A DNA stretch of 64,000 bases from Paenibacillus vini (GTDB lineage Bacteria > Bacillota > Bacilli > Paenibacillales > Paenibacillaceae). A program made the position numbers and the translations under genes. This document shows positions 58,614 through 64,000 of the stretch, one piece after another. The stretch spans positions 125,941 through 189,940 of the forward strand of contig NZ_BOSL01000010.1 in assembly GCF_018403325.1 (NCBI RefSeq). The letters are read 5' to 3'. Position 1 is the stretch's first letter, and every line of letters begins with the position of its first letter. The notes beneath the pieces are model-generated. The model was not told where the DNA came from. It saw only the letters and a list, made by a program, of their open reading frames with translations, and searched no databases.

Positions 58614-60441
58614 GAGCCAACGCCTCCCTTCTTCCGGCAGCCTTCCAGCGCTGCGCGAATTCATCCACCGTGTAGCAAAGCTGCGGCATTCCAAGAGACC
58701 GGCTCAGCTCCAAAATTTGCGGTGCGGTCAAACCGGCCAGCTCCAGCAAATCGGCATCGGCGAACACCGACTCCCGGGTACCGTTTCGGATCATCCGGCC
58801 CTGATGCATAACGATGACGCGGTTGGCCCACTCCGCAACGAGCTGCATATCGTGAGTCGCTACGATCACCGTTTCCACGTGGCGGTTCAGTTGCTGAAGC
58901 AGCCGCGTAATATCCTTGCGGGTTGCAATATCGAGATTGGCCGTCGGCTCATCCAGCAAGATGACCGACGGATTCATCGCTACTCCGATCGCCAGCGAGG
59001 CGCGCCGCTGCTGTCCGCCGCTCAGCAGGCGTCCGTCGCGGTGCTGAAGCTCCGTCAGCCCGAAGCTCTCCAGAATATCATCCACTTTCCGCTCGTATCC
59101 TTGCACGCTGCGGGCCTTCAGGAAGAACTCCACATCCTTTCGGATCGAGTCCTCAATGAACATCTCCTCGGGATTCTGGTAAATGTAAGTCACCATATCC
59201 GCCAGTTGCTCCGGTGGTGTTCGCAGCGTATCTACGCCTTTCACCCGGACATGACCGGCTTCCGGCTTCGTTACCCCGGTGATCAGCTTCAGGAAAGAAG
59301 ACTTACCGGCTCCGTTATTTCCTACGAGGGCAACCAGGTCGCCCGGGTTGAAGGTTACGCTGACATCGTCCAGCACAATCTTCCGTTCCCTCGTAACCGT
59401 CCGGTAGGAGAAACGGGCATGCTTGACCTCGATGACCGGTTCAGAACCGTTTATCGAGTTTTCCGAGCTTATCGAGTCGCCTAGCCCCATCGTCGAATTG
59501 ACGATCTCCAGAGAACCAAGGGGATCAACAGCCTCCCCTTCCCCCTCACGCTCCTCGCGATGCTCCCCCTGAAAACGGCCAAAATACTGTACAGCTTCCT
59601 CCAAGGTAACCGGATACTCCCCAATCCCTTCTCCGGTTCTTCCAGTCCCTTGCACATTACCGGACTCACCCACTTTTGCGGCGGCCTGCGTGACCTGAGG
59701 CGGAAAAATATGACTCGCCTCCAGTTGGCGCAGCTCGCGCAGCGCTTCCTTAACCGGCTTGGACCAGAGAACCCGCCCTGCATCCATAAGCACGACCGTC
59801 TTGCAATATTCGGCGATAAATTCGGTATGATGCTCGATCACGATAATCGTTTTTCCGTGAAATTCGTTCAAATTCCTCAGCAGATCGTAAATCTTCCCGG
59901 CATGGCTTGGGTCTAGCTGAGCCACCGGCTCATCGATAATCAGGATGTCGGGATCCAGCGAGATGGCACCGGCCAAGGCGAGCTGATGCTTCTGTCCGCC
60001 GCTGAGCTGCCAGATGAACTCCTTCGGATCGCACTGAAGATCAACCAGCCGTAGAGCCCGGCGCCCGCGCTCCATGTAATCCTCGAAGCCATAGTTCAGC
60101 GGGGCGAACCCCGCATCGTCCAATACCGTCGGGCGAATCAGTTGATTTTCGAAGTCCTGATACACGTAACCGACATGGCGTGACAGCTGCGCAACATTAT
60201 GCTTCAGCGTATCGAGTCCGTTCACTTGAACGTTGCCCTCGTAATCGCCGACATAATAGTGCGGTATCAGCCCATTCAGCGTTTTGCACAGCGTGGATTT
60301 GCCGCTGCCGTTCCCTCCGATCACGGCGACGAAATCGCCGCGCTTGATCTCCAGGGAAACTCCGTTCAACACCGATTGCTCGGCACCCGGATATGTAAAT
60401 GTGACCCCTTCCATGACAACGATATTGTTTTCATCACGCAT
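58597..60441 (-). CDS. fused double ATPase of the second ECF transporter
   Basis: A 614-residue protein with two ABC domains in tandem, i.e. EcfA1 and EcfA2 in one chain. Domain 1: GGNGSGKSTLCKTL, VYQDFENQLIRPTVLDDAGF, LSGGQKHQLALAGAISLDPD, IIDEPVAQLDPSHA, VIEHHTE. Domain 2: VGNNGAGKSSFLKL, YIYQNPEEMFIEDSIRKDVEFFL (in part), LLSGGQQRRASLAIGV, ILLDEPTANLD, VATHDMQ. A charged linker of about 90 residues joins them. Its start overlaps the S-component stop as TAATG. Confidence 0.93.
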   Translation of the reverse strand: MRDENNIVVMEGVTFTYPGAEQSVLNGVSLEIKRGDFVAVIGGNGSGKSTLCKTLNGLIPHYYVGDYEGNVQVNGLDTLKHNVAQLSRHVGYVYQDFENQLIRPTVLDDAGFAPLNYGFEDYMERGRRALRLVDLQCDPKEFIWQLSGGQKHQLALAGAISLDPDILIIDEPVAQLDPSHAGKIYDLLRNLNEFHGKTIIVIEHHTEFIAEYCKTVVLMDAGRVLWSKPVKEALRELRQLEASHIFPPQVTQAAAKVGESGNVQGTGRTGEGIGEYPVTLEEAVQYFGRFQGEHREEREGEGEAVDPLGSLEIVNSTMGLGDSISSENSINGSEPVIEVKHARFSYRTVTRERKIVLDDVSVTFNPGDLVALVGNNGAGKSSFLKLITGVTKPEAGHVRVKGVDTLRTPPEQLADMVTYIYQNPEEMFIEDSIRKDVEFFLKARSVQGYERKVDDILESFGLTELQHRDGRLLSGGQQRRASLAIGVAMNPSVILLDEPTANLDIATRKDITRLLQQLNRHVETVIVATHDMQLVAEWANRVIVMHQGRMIRNGTRESVFADADLLELAGLTAPQILELSRSLGMPQLCYTVDEFAQRWKAAGRREALAHGVCT

Positions 60442-61322
60442 TAAGCCTGACCGCTCCTATCTATTTGCTGTGGTGTTCTTTTGCCTTTGCGGATCATCAG
60501 CAGAATCGTAATCAATGCCACGATGGCAGCCGCACCGATACTAACCCAGATGAACCACCCGCCGATGCTCTCCAGGAAATCCGCATCCCAGTCGATCAGC
60601 GCCATATCCGACTCCGCCAGAAATTCTGCGCCGAACGCTGCAAAAGCCAGAACTATCGAGATAACGATCAACCGAGGAGCGATGATTTCACCCAGTGAAT
60701 ATTTCATCCGGTTATCGCGCGGTTTCATGCCGAGCAACGGCTCAATTTTGCCATATAAACGTGGGACCAGATACAAGGTCGGCAACAAAGCGAACAAAAT
60801 ACCGGAGAACAGGACGTCATTTAGAAAAGAAACCCCTTCTACAACCACTACGCTTTGCGCCAAGCCCGGCACGGCTTCGAATTCCTCTACCCCCACCCAT
60901 ACCTTGGCAATATCCACCGCACTGCTGATAAACTGGTGGATGACAACTCCGGTAATCGCGGCAATCCCGACCTGTCTGCGGTTACGCGGATCGTTGACGA
61001 GACTTCCGGCAATGAACATGGCGAGCGAAAATCCGATGAATTTCTCCAGTTCGCCGAGACCCCCGAATTGACCAAGCATAATCTCGCCGAATATCACTTC
61101 GCCCAGCGCTGCGCCGACGGCGGCATAAAACGGATGGAACAGGATACATAATGTCAGCGGAATAAACGCGAAGTACTCCACCGAGAATTCCACCGGGCCG
61201 AGACGCAGGGATGGAATCAGCTCCGTAATCATGTTGGACAAGCCATACAAGGACATAGACAACATAAACACCATCATTTTTTGCGATTGCGTAAGTACAT
61301 ATCTTTTTTGGGATTGAATCAC
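60441..61322 (-). CDS. ECF transporter substrate-binding (S) component, unknown substrate
   Basis: A 293-residue membrane protein with about eight spans, first in the operon. MSLYGLSNMITELIPSLRLGPVEFSVEYFAFIPL (in part: LIPSLRLGPVEFSVEYFAFI) and HPFYAAVGAALGEVIFGEIMLGQFGGLGE (in part: AAVGAALGEVIFGEIM) have the layout of S components, where the third span binds the substrate. It is longer than usual (about 200), with an extra C-terminal pair of spans. With the fused ATPase and EcfT-like gene it forms a complete importer; cargo cannot be told. GGAGGG precedes the start. Confidence 0.75.
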   Translation of the reverse strand: MIQSQKRYVLTQSQKMMVFMLSMSLYGLSNMITELIPSLRLGPVEFSVEYFAFIPLTLCILFHPFYAAVGAALGEVIFGEIMLGQFGGLGELEKFIGFSLAMFIAGSLVNDPRNRRQVGIAAITGVVIHQFISSAVDIAKVWVGVEEFEAVPGLAQSVVVVEGVSFLNDVLFSGILFALLPTLYLVPRLYGKIEPLLGMKPRDNRMKYSLGEIIAPRLIVISIVLAFAAFGAEFLAESDMALIDWDADFLESIGGWFIWVSIGAAAIVALITILLMIRKGKRTPQQIDRSGQA

Positions 61323-61427
61323 TTGCTTTCCCTCCTTTTATATTTGGGTTGTTCAAACGCCCTTTCTTCAGGCTAATCCTAATATAGAGTCCAATTATTA
61401 AATTCGATGCCCGGGTACGTTAAAATA

Positions 61428-61445
61428 ATGTAAATAAACTTACAT
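61428..61445. promoter_or_regulatory. candidate operator between the ECF operon and the RpiR gene
   Basis: ATGTAA-ATAAAC-TTACAT, a 6-bp inverted repeat with 6 bases between, in an AT-rich divergent control region. Confidence 0.4.
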
Positions 61446-61591
61446 AAATTATATTTATGAAAAAATACACGTCATAAGCCGTCCGTTCGCTGCTATTCGG
61501 ATTGGGCATGAGTCGCTTTTGCCCTTCCTAAATCCGGTATGTTAATCTATTTCTAGCAACGCACCAGACAATGAAAGTGAGGCCGTCTCTC

Positions 61592-62422
61592 GTGAAACTG
61601 GACTGGAACACCGAGGCCCTGTCGCCGGGTCAGTTTAAAATTGCGGACTATATCCAAAAAAACTCGCAAACCGTCCTGTTCTCCACCGAACAGGAAATCG
61701 CCGACGCGCTGGGGCTGAGCATTGCTTCGGTCTCGCGGTTTTGGCGTACGGTCGGTTTCAAAAATATTAAAGATTTCAAAACCAAGCTGCGGAGTCAGCT
61801 CGACGTGACGCCCGCGGCAAAAATGAAAAATATTATGGACAAAGCGGACGCCAGCCCGCTCCCCCAGCAATTTCTCGCCACCACCATGAGGCATCTCGAA
61901 GAAACGCTGACCCATTATTCCGCGGATTCCTTCGAAGCCGCCGTCACGGCTCTGACTTCGGCAAAGCGCATCTACATCTATGGTCCGGGCCCTTCTGCCG
62001 GACTCACGGAATTGCTTCATTACAGGCTTGGCCGATTCGGCCTGTCCATCCATCGGCTGGACCGCGGCGGAAGCGAGATGTTTGAAGATCTTCTACATCT
62101 GGGCGAAGAAGATCTCGTAGTTCTGTTTGGGTTCGTCCGATTGCTGCCGGAAGCGAAGGTGATCGTCGATCATGCCAAAGAGACTGGCTACCGGACTTTG
62201 CTCATCACGGATCGGCTCGTTGCCAACTTTTCCGATCAATGCGATATCACGCTGTTTGCCAGCCGGGGTGAAACGTGGGAATTCCACTCTATGATCGCCC
62301 CTACGTTTATAGTAGAAAATTTAATTGTCGCGGTAGGAATGAGAAATCAGGACGATCATCTCCGCAAATTGAATGAGTTGAATCAACTACGAAAAAAATA
62401 CGCCCATGAGCTCCCTAGATGA
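61592..62422 (+). CDS. MurR/RpiR family regulator with SIS domain
   Basis: A 276-residue transcription factor. The N-terminal helix-turn-helix reads FSTEQEIADALGLSIASVSRFWR, seen as EIADALGLSIASVSRFWR; the C-terminal sugar-isomerase (SIS) domain has IYIYGPGPSAGLTELLHYRL and LITDRLVANFSDQCDI. SIS domains of this family usually sense a phosphorylated sugar. GTG 61592 behind AAGTGAGG is preferred to ATG 61571, which has no ribosome site. It diverges from the ECF operon and probably controls it, hinting that the cargo or a product is a sugar phosphate-like molecule. Confidence 0.88.
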   Translation: MKLDWNTEALSPGQFKIADYIQKNSQTVLFSTEQEIADALGLSIASVSRFWRTVGFKNIKDFKTKLRSQLDVTPAAKMKNIMDKADASPLPQQFLATTMRHLEETLTHYSADSFEAAVTALTSAKRIYIYGPGPSAGLTELLHYRLGRFGLSIHRLDRGGSEMFEDLLHLGEEDLVVLFGFVRLLPEAKVIVDHAKETGYRTLLITDRLVANFSDQCDITLFASRGETWEFHSMIAPTFIVENLIVAVGMRNQDDHLRKLNELNQLRKKYAHELPR

Positions 62423-62557
62423 TCAAAATATAAACCTGCTTTTCGTAATTTGGAGTCAAAATTTTTTTAATATTTTTTTCATCCCCGCTGGCCCGCACCG
62501 CGGTTGCTTTCAGAGGAATTTTCATTATTTTCAATCGTCAAATTCGAGCTAGGCCCA

Positions 62558-62586
62558 TTTACAAACACAACATATTGGGGTAAATT
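62558..62586 (+). promoter_or_regulatory. sigma-A type promoter of the cobalamin riboswitch RNA
   Basis: TTTACA (62558-62563) and TAAATT (62581-62586), 17 bases apart, about 20 bases before the aptamer. Confidence 0.6.
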
Positions 62587-62605
62587 AATATCACTACAAC
62601 AAAAT

Positions 62606-62846
62606 ATAGTGTGAACGGGTGGTCCGGCGCCCAAGACGCCGGGTCTTAAAAGGGAAGGCGGTGAAAATCCGCTGCGGTCCCGCCACTGTAATCGGAACGC
62701 CTGGGAATCCGTCGTGATCCTCCCAAGGCAATTCGCCCGACATGATGCCACTGAGGGAATTTATCTCTCCCCCGGGAAGGCGTCGGCGCATCACCGAAAG
62801 TCAGGAGACCTGCCCGTTTGGAAGACACCGCGCTAACCTGCGAGGA
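62606..62846 (+). promoter_or_regulatory. cobalamin (B12) riboswitch
   Basis: Core landmarks in order: GTCTTAAAAGGGAA (62643), GGCGGTGAAAATCCGCTGCGG (in part: GGTGAAAATCCGC), GTCCCGCCACTGTAATCGG, and the B12 box AAAGTCAGGAGACCTGCC (62799). The 3' end pairs back with the 5' stem. Long P6-type insert between 62700 and 62780. It lies in the leader of the ribonucleotide reductase gene. Confidence 0.92.
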
Positions 62847-62936
62847 ACAGGGAGGTGTCCGATGCAGCTCATGCATAGCTTTGTTTTAACTTCTTTTGTT
62901 ACGCCTTCCTATAGCTATCATTCTGGAGACATTCGG

Positions 62937-62974
62937 GCATTTTCAACCTTGCCGGGTTGGGAATGCTTTTTATA
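62937..62974 (+). terminator. expression-platform terminator of the B12 riboswitch
   Basis: GCATTTTCAACC pairs along all 12 bases (two G-T pairs) with GGTTGGGAATGC over a TTGCCG loop, followed by TTTTTATA. It stands between aptamer and gene, so B12 binding should stop transcription here. Confidence 0.85.
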
Positions 62975-63011
62975 TGCGAGTATTACCCAGTTATCAGGGA
63001 GGAGAACTAAG

Positions 63012-64000
63012 ATGTCGTTGTTGAATGTAATCGATACGGAAGTAAACCGGGAGCAAATGATGGAGGAAGTTATCCGTCTTGGCGAAGAAATCGTCGAGAG
63101 TTCAAATTTGGAGATCCTGCGCGAAAACGCCAACTTAAACGGTGAAAGCTTCTCCGGCAAAATGAGCAAATTCGGCAGCGAGTACTCGAAATGGTATGCA
63201 AATCATTTTGTTATGCCGCCGCGGATCGTTCAAGCGATCAAGGACAATGTAGTCTATGTGCATGACCTCGATCAATACGCGATCGGCACGACCAACTGCA
63301 TTTTCATTCCGTTTGCCAAGCTGCTGCGCGAAGGCTTCAACACCGGCAATGGCAGCGTCCGGCCGCCGAACTCGATCATGACCGCGATGGCGCTCGTAGC
63401 GATTATTTTTCAATCCCAGCAAAACTCCCAATACGGCGGCGTATCGGCCAACATGATTGACCACGACCTGGCTCCTTACGTAGCGAAATCCTTCGCCAAA
63501 TACTTCCGCAAAGGACTGGAGTATTTTGAGGAAGGTGACGGCGAGGCCGACTTTGGCGGCGAAATCAATATGAGCCGGAGCGACCTTCAAGAGCAATATC
63601 CGAAATCTTTTAAATATGCGTTAAAAGAAACCGAAAGCGAAACGCTGCAAGGCGCGGAGAGTCTGATTCATAATCTGAATACGATGTCCAGCCGCGCGGG
63701 GGGACAAATCCCATTCACCAGCATCAACTACGGCACCTGCACGTCTCCGGAAGGCCAGCTCGTCATCAGCTCTCTGTTGACGGCAACGATGCGTGGACTC
63801 GGCAGCGGAGAAACACCGATTTTCCCGATTCAGATTTTCAAATGCAAACAAGGCGTCAACCAAAATCCGGGAGAGCCGAACTATCATCTCTTTCTGAAGT
63901 CGGCGGAATGCTCAGCCAAGCGGCTGTATCCGAACTTCGCCAACCTGGACGCCCCGTTGAATCTCATGCACTACGATCCGGCCGATCCGGATACCGAATT
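63012..64000 (+). CDS. nrdD: anaerobic (class III) ribonucleoside-triphosphate reductase, cut by window edge
   Basis: Makes deoxyribonucleotides without oxygen, using a glycyl radical. The first 329 residues are present: the ATP-independent N-terminal part begins directly with the catalytic fold (NLEILRENANLNGESFSGKMS), then YVHDLDQYAIGTTNCIFIPF, GGVSANMIDHDLAPYV, SRAGGQIPFTSINYGT with the active-site region, and IFPIQIFKCKQGVN with a catalytic Cys. An N-terminal ATP-cone is not seen. The glycyl radical site and the activase nrdG should lie right of base 64000. ATG 63012 follows GGGAGGAG. Controlled by the B12 riboswitch and terminator upstream. Confidence 0.92.
   Translation, partial: MSLLNVIDTEVNREQMMEEVIRLGEEIVESSNLEILRENANLNGESFSGKMSKFGSEYSKWYANHFVMPPRIVQAIKDNVVYVHDLDQYAIGTTNCIFIPFAKLLREGFNTGNGSVRPPNSIMTAMALVAIIFQSQQNSQYGGVSANMIDHDLAPYVAKSFAKYFRKGLEYFEEGDGEADFGGEINMSRSDLQEQYPKSFKYALKETESETLQGAESLIHNLNTMSSRAGGQIPFTSINYGTCTSPEGQLVISSLLTATMRGLGSGETPIFPIQIFKCKQGVNQNPGEPNYHLFLKSAECSAKRLYPNFANLDAPLNLMHYDPADPDTE

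Overview
The window looks like the chromosome of a Paenibacillus-type Firmicute. Base composition is near 50-52% GC in most genes, ribosome binding sites are strong GGAGG types with some GTG/TTG starts, intrinsic terminators are abundant, and the genes are typical of that group (xpt-pbuX behind a purine riboswitch, RelQ-like alarmone synthetase, CsbD, a SNF2/SWIM pair, large CBM-bearing secreted amylase). No rRNA genes are present and only one tRNA. All identifications come from reading the sequence; no database search was run.

Layout. 0-20.7 kb is housekeeping: methionine aminopeptidase (cut by the left edge), a serine hydrolase, a GT28 glycolipid glycosyltransferase, purine salvage (xpt-pbuX), zinc-ribbon protein, small alarmone synthetase, SWIM-type protein plus SNF2 helicase, TspO-like protein, RidA, an orphan histidine kinase, CsbD, an HD-GYP phosphodiesterase and a K+/H+ antiporter.

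20.7-36.2 kb is the most notable region: a flavin-based extracellular electron transfer (FLEET) locus like that described in Listeria. It holds a duplicated FMN-binding lipoprotein (PplA), an NADH dehydrogenase with a membrane extension (Ndh2), a two-part polyprenyl diphosphate synthase (HepS-like plus DmkB), a quinone prenyltransferase (DmkA), an ECF transporter core (EcfA1-EcfA2-EcfT), a Gx-family membrane protein and a NusG-domain-II protein (EetA/EetB type), and an ApbE flavin transferase lipoprotein (FmnB). A class III aminotransferase and a U32 iron-sulfur protein are built into the same minus-strand cluster. Candidate FNR/Rex-type operators lie before pplA and in the apbE divergent region. 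The convergent dmkB/dmkA genes are separated by 1.4 kb of repeats, mainly a 20-bp/40-bp minisatellite.

36.2-48.9 kb is carbohydrate and stress biology: a CUT1 sugar ABC importer, an ECF sigma/anti-sigma pair, an ankyrin lipoprotein, a 1289-residue modular GH13 amylase behind a LacI-type operator, and an SDR/TetR pair. 49.0-56.3 kb is a decayed prophage-like island next to tRNA-Thr: broken adenine methylase, RES-domain protein, Mom-like protein, YjcQ, two genes with in-frame stops, AT-rich secreted proteins and an integrase fragment. 56.5-64 kb holds a thiamine-binding-type protein, an operon for an ECF importer of unknown substrate with a PHP phosphoesterase and a divergent RpiR regulator, and a cobalamin riboswitch with a terminator in front of an anaerobic ribonucleotide reductase that runs off the right edge.
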